DNA of 36,705 nucleotides from Cytobacillus depressus (GTDB lineage Bacteria > Bacillota > Bacilli > Bacillales > Cytobacillaceae). Below, piece by piece: positions 22,376-30,570 of this stretch (position 1 is its first letter; each line of letters opens with the position of its first letter). The translations under genes and the position numbers were made by a program. Under the pieces are notes generated by a model, which saw nothing but the letters and a program-made list of their open reading frames with translations, was not told the DNA's origin and did not search any database. The DNA lies in the NCBI RefSeq assembly GCF_008923245.1, contig NZ_WBOS01000028.1:1-36705 (forward strand). Reading direction: 5' to 3'.

Positions 22376-22737
22376 TTGAAGCCGCCTGAGAAAGATCATA
22401 TCTATACACTAAATGAATTTTTTCAGTTCGTTGGGGAAAAACGCATGGAATTATATGAAGGTCGGCCTATGTCTCCAGAAGCATTTGAGCATGAAGGGGT
22501 CATTGCTAAATTAATTGGCGAATTTCCCCTTGCTTTAAGAGGTAGTGATTGTTTAGTATTTGGAAGCAATCTCCAAGTCAACTTCCCATTTCAAAACGAA
22601 AAAACAAGAAAAGAAAACGTTTCTGTTTTACCAGGTATCACTGTCGTATGTGATAAAAGCAATCAACCATCTTCCCTGAAGTCAAATTTTCTACAAAAGA
22701 TACTTTTTCCTTTTTGAATGATGATTTTGAAGAATAA
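22376..22737 (+). pseudogene. Internally deleted Uma2-family nuclease-like gene
   Basis: The first ~94 codons (from a TTG with AAGGAGG upstream) resemble the Bacillus Uma2/DUF820 family of PD-(D/E)XK-type proteins: PPEKDHIYTLNEFFQFVGEK at the start and VLPGITVVCDKSN later. Right after VVCDKS, where the catalytic half should continue, the frame runs out at 22717. Another frame then gives FPEVKFSTKDTFSFLNDDFEE and a stop at 22737, like a family C-terminus. An internal deletion of roughly 70-90 codons with frame change explains this; the core catalytic segment is gone. The N-terminal region also looks drifted. Confidence 0.7.
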
Positions 22738-22745
22738 GCTAATCG

Positions 22746-22923
22746 AAAAGCGGAAGCGCCTTGGTCACCCCCGACAAGCACAAGACAAGCCGAACTGAAA
22801 GGTTTTCTTTACCTTTCTGGGCGGATTGGCTTGTGACCTCGAGGTCGGCAAAAGCGCGACGTCCTGTCGCATTGCCGACACTAGTACGTCCTGTACGTCG
22901 GGGGTAGGCGCTGGAGCTAGACA
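22746..22923. repeat. Dispersed structured element, family 2, copy C
   Basis: The boundaries are AAAAGCGGAAGCGCCTTGG and GGCGCTGGAGCTAGACA. CCCCCGAC near the left end pairs with GTCGGGGG near the right end. Module X (GACAAGCACAAGACAAGCC, a GAAAGG/CCTTTC hairpin, GGCTTGTGACCTCGAG) comes first. Module Y follows: outer stem GTCGGCA/TGCCGAC around GCGAC-GTCCT-GTCGC, then GTAC-GTCCT-GTAC. Module order is the reverse of copy A. It lies between the Uma2 remnant and ddh, next to the ddh terminator. Confidence 0.88.
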
Positions 22924-22954
22924 AAACAGATGTCACCATTACGATGACATCTGT
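22922..22954. terminator. ddh terminator
   Basis: The perfect 13-bp stem AAAACAGATGTCA / TGACATCTGTTTT with a 7-9 nt loop ends on the boundary of repeat copy C. On the minus strand the T-rich right arm (TGTTTTG) closes the ddh transcript 8 bp after its stop; it may act both ways. Confidence 0.75.
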
Positions 22955-22961
22955 TTTGGTA

Positions 22962-23948
22962 TTAGAGTAGATCTCTTCTCAATTCTTCCGGAGACTTCGG
23001 TGACAGGTAAACTGGAGCTACTTCAAAAACAGATTTCGCCCCAGCTTGACCTTCTTTATTTAGGCGGTATGCAGCGCGTGCATAGGCGACTAAAACGCTT
23101 GATGTAAATTCTGGATTACTGTCAAGAGTAAGTGAGAATTCAATAATTTGTTTGTTATTTTCTCCTGTTTGTCCGCCACGGATGACGAATCCTCCATGTG
23201 GAAGTTTGGAGTGATTTACCTGTAATTCTTCTTCAGAAACAAAGTGAACCTCTGTAATATAATCCGCAAAGTAATTTGGCATGGTTTTAATCGTTTCTTC
23301 GATTTTCGCTTGATCATAGCCTTCTTCAGCCACTACATAACAAACGCGCAAATGCTTTTCTGCCGTTGAAAGTGTAGGATTTACTCCGCTTCTTACCTTT
23401 TCTACAGCCTCATCGATTGGCACTGTGTATTGTACAGCCCCTTTAACTCCTTCGACTCTGCGAACGGCATCTGAATGACCTTGGCTGACGCCTTTTCCCC
23501 AGAAAGTATAATTTTCACCAGCTGGTAAAATAGCCTCTGCCATTAAGCGATTAATTGAGAATAACCCCGGGTCCCAGCCGACAGAAATGATGCTCGTTTT
23601 TCCGCTCTCTTTGGCAGCTTGATCAACTGCGGCGAAATAATCGGGAATTTTTGCGTGAGTATCGTAGCTATCAACTGTATTAAACATTTTCGCAAACTGT
23701 GGACCTTGTTCAGGCAAGTCAGTTGCCGAACCGCCACATAAAATCATCACATCAATTTGATCTTTGTAGTTTTCAGCCTCGGAAATATGTAAAACCTTTA
23801 CATTTTTATCGTTAACTGCAATGCCTTCAGGCGACCTTCTTGTAAAAATGCTGACCAATTCCATGTCTGGACATTTCTTGATTCCTTCTAACACTCCACG
23901 TCCAAGATTTCCATAACCAACAATACCCACTTTAATTTGATTGCTCAT
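22962..23948 (-). CDS. ddh: meso-Diaminopimelate D-dehydrogenase
   Basis: A 328-residue NADPH-dependent enzyme that makes meso-diaminopimelate from tetrahydrodipicolinate and ammonia in one step, for lysine and peptidoglycan (reversible). It has the nucleotide motif VGYGNLGRGV (about 10-19), CGGSATDLPEQ, NTVDSYDTHAKIP and the substrate-site stretch SVGWDPGLFSINR, with WGKGVSQGHSDAVRR, all typical of Ddh. The ATG at 23948 follows GGAGGG by 7 nt; a start five codons upstream is not supported. This pathway is absent from B. subtilis, which uses acetylated intermediates, but occurs in some other Bacillaceae and relatives. Confidence 0.93.
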   Translation of the reverse strand: MSNQIKVGIVGYGNLGRGVLEGIKKCPDMELVSIFTRRSPEGIAVNDKNVKVLHISEAENYKDQIDVMILCGGSATDLPEQGPQFAKMFNTVDSYDTHAKIPDYFAAVDQAAKESGKTSIISVGWDPGLFSINRLMAEAILPAGENYTFWGKGVSQGHSDAVRRVEGVKGAVQYTVPIDEAVEKVRSGVNPTLSTAEKHLRVCYVVAEEGYDQAKIEETIKTMPNYFADYITEVHFVSEEELQVNHSKLPHGGFVIRGGQTGENNKQIIEFSLTLDSNPEFTSSVLVAYARAAYRLNKEGQAGAKSVFEVAPVYLSPKSPEELRRDLL

Positions 23949-24142
23949 AGTAAATCCCTCCAAAGCTGAAAAATTGATAATTCTTTTATTTTTTCATATT
24001 ACCTTTTTTTAGTGACACATACAATCAGAAAACCTTGTAATTGAAAAGTATAGCAGTATTTCATAATGAAAGGTAAATAGAGGAAATAAATGAAGTATAA
24101 TTGAATATACAGCCAATAAGAAATTTTTCGAAGGAGCCTAAC

Positions 24143-25018
24143 ATGAAAATCAAAAAATCCTTGCTTTACGTTGGTTTGGTTATCGTCATATTGAGCTTCG
24201 TAGGCAACTATTTTGTTTTTACTATGAGTCAATTAAAGAAGCCGATCATGTTAAAGCATTATTACAATTCCGCTGTTTTACCAGGTTCCATTTTAGAGTT
24301 GCATTATATTGCGAATCGCAGCAATGATATTGATATTCAATGGATCATCATTCCCGGAATTGAAAATGAATTTTATTCCCCTCTGTACGGGACTTCATAC
24401 GGTCAACCCTATAAACATTATCAGCTAAAAACCTTTCATATTGAAATTAATGAGCACTTTTCGGATGATATGAACGCGGGGGCATTGAGCTTTGACCAGG
24501 TAACTGCTCATCTTTCAAACGGAGAAAAAATGATTATGCCAATCGGTGAAATTACTTTATTCAATCAAAATGATATGACCTTAGAAAGGCAGTCCTCAGG
24601 AGGTTCGAGTGATAACACCGGCTTCCAAATATTTAAAACAGATAAAGATATTGAAATAACCGGGGTGGATTTACCATTTGCTAATGATTTAAAATCGGCT
24701 CTGACTTTAAAGGTTAATAGCAATCAAGTAGAACTAGAGCGGAATGTAAATGCGCCTGTTCCAGAAATAATCCAAAATGGAAAATTGATCACTTCTGATG
24801 TGTTTCCACTAGCTCTAAAAAAAGATGAGCTATTATCGGTAACCCATAAATTTTTATTTAATCAAGATGATCTGCTCAGATTTAACTACTATCAAATGGA
24901 CGGAAAATTGCATGGAAACGAGCAAAACGGACAGAAGTTTACAGATTTTTTCTCTCTTTCTTATCGCCCGAGCTTTGAAGTAAAGGATTTGCGCGCCATA
25001 ATTAAGGAGGGGGAGTAA
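24143..25018 (+). CDS. Uncharacterised membrane-anchored extracytoplasmic protein
   Basis: A 291-residue protein I do not recognise. An N-terminal signal anchor (KSLLYVGLVIVILSFVGNYF, about 5-24) without a lipobox is followed by a soluble region rich in beta-type sequence (LKHYYNSAVLPGSILELHYI, LKTFHIEINEHF, AHLSNGEKMIMPIGEITLF). No catalytic motif is evident. AAGGAG lies 7 nt before the ATG at 24143. It precedes the next membrane-protein gene by 3 bp, with which it must be co-translated. The two probably act together at the membrane, but no function can be proposed. Confidence 0.8.
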   Translation: MKIKKSLLYVGLVIVILSFVGNYFVFTMSQLKKPIMLKHYYNSAVLPGSILELHYIANRSNDIDIQWIIIPGIENEFYSPLYGTSYGQPYKHYQLKTFHIEINEHFSDDMNAGALSFDQVTAHLSNGEKMIMPIGEITLFNQNDMTLERQSSGGSSDNTGFQIFKTDKDIEITGVDLPFANDLKSALTLKVNSNQVELERNVNAPVPEIIQNGKLITSDVFPLALKKDELLSVTHKFLFNQDDLLRFNYYQMDGKLHGNEQNGQKFTDFFSLSYRPSFEVKDLRAIIKEGE

Positions 25019-25021
25019 AAA

Positions 25022-25600
25022 ATGAATAAAAAAGCCACTTCCATTAACAAGATTTTTTGGGGATTGATAATAGTCCTTGTTGATATTAATATTGTTTATT
25101 TTGATATTCTTCCAGATTTTATTGGTTATATAATTATTGCATCTGGTTTAAGCCATTTACAAACGTACTCTCCTTATTTTTCAAAGGCCAAAATATTTTC
25201 TATTATTTTGACCGTTTTTTCTTTAGTAACTATTTTTCAAGGCCCAAGTATTCCATTAGAAGAATTCCAGCCGTCAAAAAAAATATTTTTGATAATAGTT
25301 TTTTCAACAATCCTAGGACTGCTTCATTTAGCGCTTATTTATTTCATTGTCCGCGGACTGATCGAGATGGCAGAACAAGAGGGCTTTATCCGGCTTTCCG
25401 AAATGGCACAAAAACGATTATACATTTATATCATTGGGACGCTCGTTCCAATGGCAGCTTATCCATTTGTTCTGAATGTCGATGATTCTGAAGCATTTTT
25501 TATTTTTGTAATTAGTATCGTGATTACGGTTATTATTGAGATCACCATACTCGTTTTGATTAGGGTATTTAAAAACAGGTTTCAAGTAATTGATCAATAA
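25022..25600 (+). CDS. Uncharacterised multi-pass membrane protein
   Basis: A 192-residue integral membrane protein with about five hydrophobic segments (residues 12-30, 33-46, 58-75, 88-112, 130-150 and 158-182, one of these short). The N-terminal KIFWGLIIVLVDINIVYFDI followed by LPDFIGYIIIASGL resembles small Firmicutes membrane proteins with an LPDFIGY signature, of unknown role. AGGAGGGGG overlaps the end of the upstream gene, 8 nt before this ATG, so the two form an operon. Its stop codon is the first part of a perfect 32-bp palindrome opening repeat array 2. Confidence 0.8.
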   Translation: MNKKATSINKIFWGLIIVLVDINIVYFDILPDFIGYIIIASGLSHLQTYSPYFSKAKIFSIILTVFSLVTIFQGPSIPLEEFQPSKKIFLIIVFSTILGLLHLALIYFIVRGLIEMAEQEGFIRLSEMAQKRLYIYIIGTLVPMAAYPFVLNVDDSEAFFIFVISIVITVIIEITILVLIRVFKNRFQVIDQ

Positions 25601-25789
25601 GTATGAACGCTTCATGAAGCGTTCATACTTACCGTTCTTGATAGTTTACTTGGAAAACGTGATTCATGAAACGTTCATGGTGAACGTTTGGGATACTTCC
25701 CTCGAAAAACACGTTCCATGAAACGTTCATGGTGACCGTTCGAGAGACTTCCCGCGAAAAACACGATTCATGACGGCCGTCTATTATCC
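25599..25789. repeat. 52-bp tandem palindromic repeat array 2
   Basis: Four units begin at 25612, 25664, 25716 and 25768, each exactly 52 bp apart and each carrying TCATGAA or CCATGA. The best unit has CCATGAA-ACG-TTCATGG (25716-25732). The first lies in a perfect 32-bp palindrome (25599-25630, arms AAGTATGAACGCTTCA and its complement) that begins on the stop codon at 25598-25600. The last is cut short. Spacers contain CGTTTGGGATACTTCCC and CGAAAAACACG. The array fills the space between two convergent genes. Confidence 0.9.
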
Positions 25790-27448
25790 TATTAGTCGTT
25801 GGATCACTTCTTTTGTTATTTTTGGTACGATCTCGGTTGAATATTGGATTTCCATTCGTTCATATTTTTTATGACCGTCGTAGCCGTATGGACCGATATT
25901 GATGGCGGGAACGTTAATTTCACGAATATCTTCAAAATTGACGTAATGTTTTGTGCCCCATCCAGGGTTATTCTCCATGACTGCTCGAATTTCTTCCGCA
26001 TCATCACTTAATGCTACAAAGCTCATATCACAAATATATGGGAAGAAGTTTTTGGTGACAATCGGATGAGCATACTCCGGTTGAACTGCTTCAACCGCCT
26101 GATCTAAAGCTTCTAATAGATTTACTTCTCGCTGATCCTTGCCTGTTAAATCGAGAGCAGGTGAATATAAGGATGAATAAAATAGAATAATAGCCGGTCT
26201 CTTATCCGTCATCCATTTCCACTCTTCCTCAACCACTCTTGCTGCAAACATTCTCGTATCTATCGTTTTATCTAAGAGTAATTCCGCTTTAAAATCTTCC
26301 ATATGTTTAATAAACTTTTCTCCATGCTCTTGTTCAAGCATGACTCTCATATCTTCGTAAAGCAGCACTCTCTTTTTCCAAGGCAATTTCTGACTTGGCT
26401 GATTGCATTTTTGATTAAATCTTTCATAACCCTCATTTAAAGTAGATATGGCATTTTCAAAGGCGATTTCAGCCTGTTCGGAAAGCTTGTTCAAAACGTC
26501 TCTTGGAGACCATGAATGAACAAAGAAATTGAAATAGACGTAAGCCGACAAAGCTGTTTGCACCGTATAATTTGGCTTTAAATCCATTTGCTTTAAGGAA
26601 ACAGGCGGAGCTGGTGTTTCTCCTAGAAAACTATCACATAAATCTGGGTTATAACTTATTTGTCTTGTTAATTCGGCTGCAAGATAGTTTGGATCTAATC
26701 CTTCGAAGGCAGAGCCAACATGTGTTTCCGCACCTGTTATAAAAAAAGAAGGAAGAAGCTTGCCAACCGTTCCCTTATAAATATAGCGATTTTCATCCCC
26801 ATCATATAATGGTGTAACAAAGTCTGAATTAATAAGGCCAATATAATCAAAGCTATGTTCATGCTTCCACTTTTTCAAATCTTTGAGACAAGACAGAACA
26901 CCATGTGAGCCATCTTCTTCATCACATTCAGCGATAAAAACTAAATTTCCTGATAGCTCTTCTGGATGCTCGGAGTAGTATTTTAATAAATAAAGATTGC
27001 TAGCTACCCCGCTTTTCATATCAAGAACCCCACGCCCAAAATACCAATCGCCGGAATGAAGCTGCTTTTCAACAAGTTCAGGCAAAGATTCTTCTTTTAG
27101 CTTTTCCATCAATTCAACTGGAGAGCACGCAACGTCCTTTAAATGGGTAAAATCATCGATTCCAACCGTATCGAAATGCCCCATTAAAATTACGGTTTTA
27201 TGATTATCAATGTCCTTCGTTCCCTTTACAAAGGCTAAAACATTGTATCTTTCGGTTTCATCATCTACTGTCTGTGATTGAATTAACTGGTTTGGGTATT
27301 CTTTAAAATATGGAAAGCTTAAGATGATATTGTATACTTTATTAGCAATATCAATTTCCCCTCTTGTATTCACAATACTTTCAACCCGTACTAACTCATC
27401 GGTAAATTGTAATACTTCATTTTTAGTGGAGATCATTAGATCTTGCAT
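25784..27448 (-). CDS. M20-family peptidase, RocB-like
   Basis: A 554-residue cytoplasmic metallohydrolase of the M20/M28 type resembling RocB, encoded in the arginine-catabolic operon of B. subtilis (566 residues there, biochemical role unclear). Metal-site motifs are GHFDTVG, GRGVLDMKSG and the acidic AECDEEDGSHG, with a later dimerisation insert; the C-terminus has NIGPYGYDGHKKYERM. The start is uncertain: AAAGG abuts the ATG at 27448, while an in-frame ATG at 27436 lies 12 nt beyond it. There are no roc neighbours, and no sigma-L type -24/-12 promoter was found upstream. Confidence 0.8.
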   Translation of the reverse strand: MQDLMISTKNEVLQFTDELVRVESIVNTRGEIDIANKVYNIILSFPYFKEYPNQLIQSQTVDDETERYNVLAFVKGTKDIDNHKTVILMGHFDTVGIDDFTHLKDVACSPVELMEKLKEESLPELVEKQLHSGDWYFGRGVLDMKSGVASNLYLLKYYSEHPEELSGNLVFIAECDEEDGSHGVLSCLKDLKKWKHEHSFDYIGLINSDFVTPLYDGDENRYIYKGTVGKLLPSFFITGAETHVGSAFEGLDPNYLAAELTRQISYNPDLCDSFLGETPAPPVSLKQMDLKPNYTVQTALSAYVYFNFFVHSWSPRDVLNKLSEQAEIAFENAISTLNEGYERFNQKCNQPSQKLPWKKRVLLYEDMRVMLEQEHGEKFIKHMEDFKAELLLDKTIDTRMFAARVVEEEWKWMTDKRPAIILFYSSLYSPALDLTGKDQREVNLLEALDQAVEAVQPEYAHPIVTKNFFPYICDMSFVALSDDAEEIRAVMENNPGWGTKHYVNFEDIREINVPAINIGPYGYDGHKKYERMEIQYSTEIVPKITKEVIQRLIG

Positions 27449-27620
27449 CCTTTCTAATTAAAATACAAAACTCCAGCCCGGTAATCAGTAGCGTTATCTG
27501 ATGCCCAGGGAAAGGGATATTACTCCTAAGCGGTTATCAGATATTCCTTTTGAACTCCGCTTCCATAAAAAAAGCCCACAAAAAGAGTATACACTAAATT
27601 CTAAATTGACAGAATTGGTA
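27449..27620. other. Intergenic region upstream of the RocB-like gene
   Basis: No gene was recognised. The segments GTTATCTGATG (27493-27503) and GTTATCAGATATTCC (27532-27546) are similar, and GGGATATTACTCC is partly complementary to nearby sequence, so a leader structure is possible. The promoter of the RocB-like gene should lie here but no good match was found. Confidence 0.35.
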
Positions 27621-27627
27621 TAAACTT

Positions 27628-27676
27628 AAAAATCCCACCAAAATATAGTGAAACCTATATTCGGTGGATTTTTGAA
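27628..27676. terminator. Bidirectional terminator downstream of the M20 amidohydrolase gene
   Basis: A stem of about 18 bp, AAAATCCCACCAAAATATAG / CTATATTCGGTGGATTTTT with one bulge and one mismatch, closes a 6-nt loop. T tracts lie on both strands. It is 17 bp past the stop at 27693. Confidence 0.85.
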
Positions 27677-27692
27677 TAAAGTTAATTTTCCC

Positions 27693-28922
27693 CTATTCTG
27701 CTTCAGTCAAGCTCTTTGCTGCTTCGTAAAGGATTTGTACACCTTCTGCTAAATGGCGGGAATCTGACCATTCCTCCGGACAATGGCTTAGTCCACTTTT
27801 ACTAGGAACGAAGATCATTCCGACATCTGTGACATCTGAAAAGACCATTGCATCATGGCCCGCACCGCTGTTAATAGAGCAATACGAAATCCCTAACTCT
27901 TCGCTCTTTTGTTTAAAAAGGGATCGTATATTTTTGCTTAGTGCTTTTGGCTGAATGTAAAGCTGCTTTTTAATGGACGTTTGAATGCCATCTACATGAT
28001 AGGATTGAATTAATTCCTGGACTTTTTCTAGAACATTTTGAACATGTTCTTCTTTTCCCGATCTAATGTCGATTGTGAAAACTGTTTTTTTCGGGATGAC
28101 ATTGGCACCATTTGGATATACATGGAGGCGCCCAGTTGTAATAACCGTATCCACCCCTTCTTCTAAGGCAAGTTCAGGTAACTGTGCAATGATTTTTGCA
28201 GCTGTCACTAAGGAGTCCGATCTGCGATTCATTGGGGTCGTTCCTGCATGTCCTGCTTGACCTTTGATCGTAACCTCCAGTTGTGTCAATCCAACAATAG
28301 CTTCTACCACTCCAATAGGTATGTTTGCTTCCTCGAGTATCGGGCCTTGCTCAATATGCAATTCCAAGAAAGCCTTCATTGTTTTTGGATCTCTTTGCTT
28401 GTCCAAAGAAGAATCAAGACCTATTTGGGACATCGCTTCGACCGTTGAAATCCCATCATTGTCTTTAAGATTCATGAAGTCTTTTTCACACAATGTACCG
28501 ATGATTCCTCTTGAACCCATTAGTCCGCCTCCAAAACGAGAGCCTTCTTCTTCAATCATGGCAATGACTTCTAATGGGTACTTTGGTTTTAAGTTATTTT
28601 CTTGAAAAAGGGCTGCCACCTCTAATCCCGCAACTACTCCAGCAGTCCCGTCATAAGCCCCGCCGTTAGGAACAGAATCAAAATGAGAGCCGACTATTAC
28701 GCTTGGCGCGTCAGCCATACTGCCTTCTAGCTTTCCAAAAATATTACCTAAACCATCTTCACGAACCTCTAGCCCATAATCCTTCATGATTTCCTTAATA
28801 TAGTTGCGTGCTTGCAAATCTTCCGCACTGTAAGTAAGACGAGTTACCCCTCTGCCGGGTGATGCTGTAAATTTACATAATGCGAGAATATGATCTTCTA
28901 TTCTTTGTTGAGACTTGTTCAT
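27693..28922 (-). CDS. M20 Zn-dependent amidohydrolase (N-carbamoyl-L-amino-acid hydrolase / allantoate amidohydrolase type)
   Basis: A 409-residue enzyme that removes a carbamoyl or related group from substrates such as N-carbamoyl amino acids or allantoate. The di-metal motifs are GSHFDSVPNGGAYDGTAGV, EEEGSRFGG and ELHIEQGPILEE, with SGAGHDAMVFS near the C-terminus; a dimerisation domain carries GQAGHAGTTPMNRRSD. The exact substrate within this family cannot be told from sequence. The ATG at 28922 follows GGAGGGG by 5 nt. It stands alone; no hydantoinase or allantoinase gene is next to it, though an MFS transporter is divergent. Confidence 0.87.
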   Translation of the reverse strand: MNKSQQRIEDHILALCKFTASPGRGVTRLTYSAEDLQARNYIKEIMKDYGLEVREDGLGNIFGKLEGSMADAPSVIVGSHFDSVPNGGAYDGTAGVVAGLEVAALFQENNLKPKYPLEVIAMIEEEGSRFGGGLMGSRGIIGTLCEKDFMNLKDNDGISTVEAMSQIGLDSSLDKQRDPKTMKAFLELHIEQGPILEEANIPIGVVEAIVGLTQLEVTIKGQAGHAGTTPMNRRSDSLVTAAKIIAQLPELALEEGVDTVITTGRLHVYPNGANVIPKKTVFTIDIRSGKEEHVQNVLEKVQELIQSYHVDGIQTSIKKQLYIQPKALSKNIRSLFKQKSEELGISYCSINSGAGHDAMVFSDVTDVGMIFVPSKSGLSHCPEEWSDSRHLAEGVQILYEAAKSLTEAE

Positions 28923-29272
28923 ATAAACCCCTCCGATATAAGAAATGAAAGATAAGCGGGCAGACATCCCTGAAAATATTAAGCCCAAGGAAATCGTACC
29001 CGCTGTATATGCCTATCCTATTAAACTATTTCAAGAAACCAACGAAAATTCCTGCTAAAACTACCGACACCATCGTAACTGTAATGAAACCTCCAACGAG
29101 CATTTGGGGAAGCATATGGTTTGAATGAGGGCTGGTGCTTTTTATTTTTCACTACAAATTTTTCAGAATATTTATTATAATTATTTGAGGTATGTATATT
29201 TTTCCACATTTCTAATTCAGAATAGAAATAAGAACAATCCCTATTTCAAAAAACTGGGGGGATATAAAATAC
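28923..29272. other. Intergenic region with a small membrane-protein-like reading frame
   Basis: This 350-bp divergent space holds one curiosity: on the minus strand, 29115-29026 encodes 29 residues, MLPQMLVGGFITVTMVSVVL then AGIFVGFLK. It is a plausible single membrane helix and is open some codons further upstream, but no ribosome-binding site precedes it. It could be the remnant of a membrane-protein gene. No convincing promoter for the flanking genes was recognised. Confidence 0.35.
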
Positions 29273-30484
29273 ATGAAAATAAACGAAATAACTAATAAGA
29301 ATACCCTGCTGATGATTGGAATCATTTTTGTTGCTTTCACATTAAGACCGGCGATTACTTCAATTGGCCCATTAACTGGGCACATTAAGGAAGATATGGG
29401 GATTACCAATGGTTTGGCCGGATTACTTACGACACTTCCCCTATTAGCTTTTGGGCTTCTTTCCCCTTTTGTTCCAAAGTTTGCTCAAAAATTTGGGAAT
29501 GAGTTAAGTGTTATGGTCGGATTAATAGTTCTTGGGTCAGGTATTATTATTCGGTCAATTGATACAATAACCCTTCTGTTTTCGGGAACGATCTTTATTG
29601 GGTTTGGCATAGCTATTTGTAATGTACTACTGCCCGGGGTCGTTAAACAGTCCTTTCCAAAAAAGGTTGGGCTCGTTACAGGGGTCTATACGCTTTCTAT
29701 GGCTATATTCGCTGGATTAGGGCCAGGTCTAAGCATTCCATTAGCTGAATCATTAGGCTTGGGATGGCAATTATCATTAGGAACGTGGATCATTCTTATC
29801 ATCATGGCTGTTGCTTTTTGGCTGCCTCAACTTAGACAAAAAAGCATTCCTAAATCATGCCTCATTCAAAAACAATCTAACTCTCCTATATGGTCATCAT
29901 CTATTGCCTGGCAAGTCACCCTTTTCATGGGTTTACAATCGATGGTTTACTTCAGTATTACTTCGTGGGCACCGGAAATTTTGTTATCCCGTGGATTTGA
30001 ATTAGCCGTTTCCGGCTGGATGATTACTTTATTCCAATTTTCCGGACTGCCTGCTAATATAATTATCCCCATTCTTGCGGATAAGCTTCCGAATCAAAAA
30101 GGAATAGCGTTAGGGATTGGACTCGTAGGTTTAATGGGATTAAGCGGGTTAATTTTCTCTGCAAATAAAGGGTTGCTGACTATTTGCATGGCCCTGCTTG
30201 GCATATCACTTGGATCTGCCATTAGTCACGGACTTACGCTTATTAGCCTGCGTGCTGCCAATGCAGAGCAAGCTGCTAACTTATCCGGAATGGCACAATC
30301 TATAGGGTATTTATTGGCTGCATTAGGTCCTTTAATGGTTGGACTCCTCTTCGATTTATTTCATACTTGGACCATTCCATTAATCTTTCTTGTAGTCATC
30401 ACATTAATTTTTACGGTTGCAGGAATTGGTGCCGGACGAAATTTATATGTATTACAGGAAAAACATGAAACCCTTTCAACGTAA
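29273..30484 (+). CDS. CynX/NimT family MFS transporter
   Basis: A 403-residue major facilitator with 12 predicted membrane helices. The early FTLRPAITSIGPLTGHIKED and GLAGLLTTLPLLAFG are typical of the cyanate/2-nitroimidazole (CynX/NimT) group; YfhI of B. subtilis is of the same kind. The central loop (LRQKSIPKSCLIQKQS) divides the two six-helix halves. GGGGGG lies about 11 nt before the ATG. The substrate is unproven. It is divergent from the amidohydrolase gene, which might suggest uptake of a related nitrogen compound, by position only. Confidence 0.88.
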   Translation: MKINEITNKNTLLMIGIIFVAFTLRPAITSIGPLTGHIKEDMGITNGLAGLLTTLPLLAFGLLSPFVPKFAQKFGNELSVMVGLIVLGSGIIIRSIDTITLLFSGTIFIGFGIAICNVLLPGVVKQSFPKKVGLVTGVYTLSMAIFAGLGPGLSIPLAESLGLGWQLSLGTWIILIIMAVAFWLPQLRQKSIPKSCLIQKQSNSPIWSSSIAWQVTLFMGLQSMVYFSITSWAPEILLSRGFELAVSGWMITLFQFSGLPANIIIPILADKLPNQKGIALGIGLVGLMGLSGLIFSANKGLLTICMALLGISLGSAISHGLTLISLRAANAEQAANLSGMAQSIGYLLAALGPLMVGLLFDLFHTWTIPLIFLVVITLIFTVAGIGAGRNLYVLQEKHETLST

Positions 30485-30570
30485 GAACACTACAGTTTAT
30501 CTCATATGATTGTGAGAAGGAATTCTTCTATTAATCTAGAATTTAACTAATAGAAATGAGGGAGAAAAGT

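Noticed and set aside
29021..29209. 62-codon minus-strand frame between the amidohydrolase and MFS genes
   Set aside because: No ribosome-binding site and an odd composition; the alternative frame encoding a membrane-helix-like peptide is noted as a possible relic instead.
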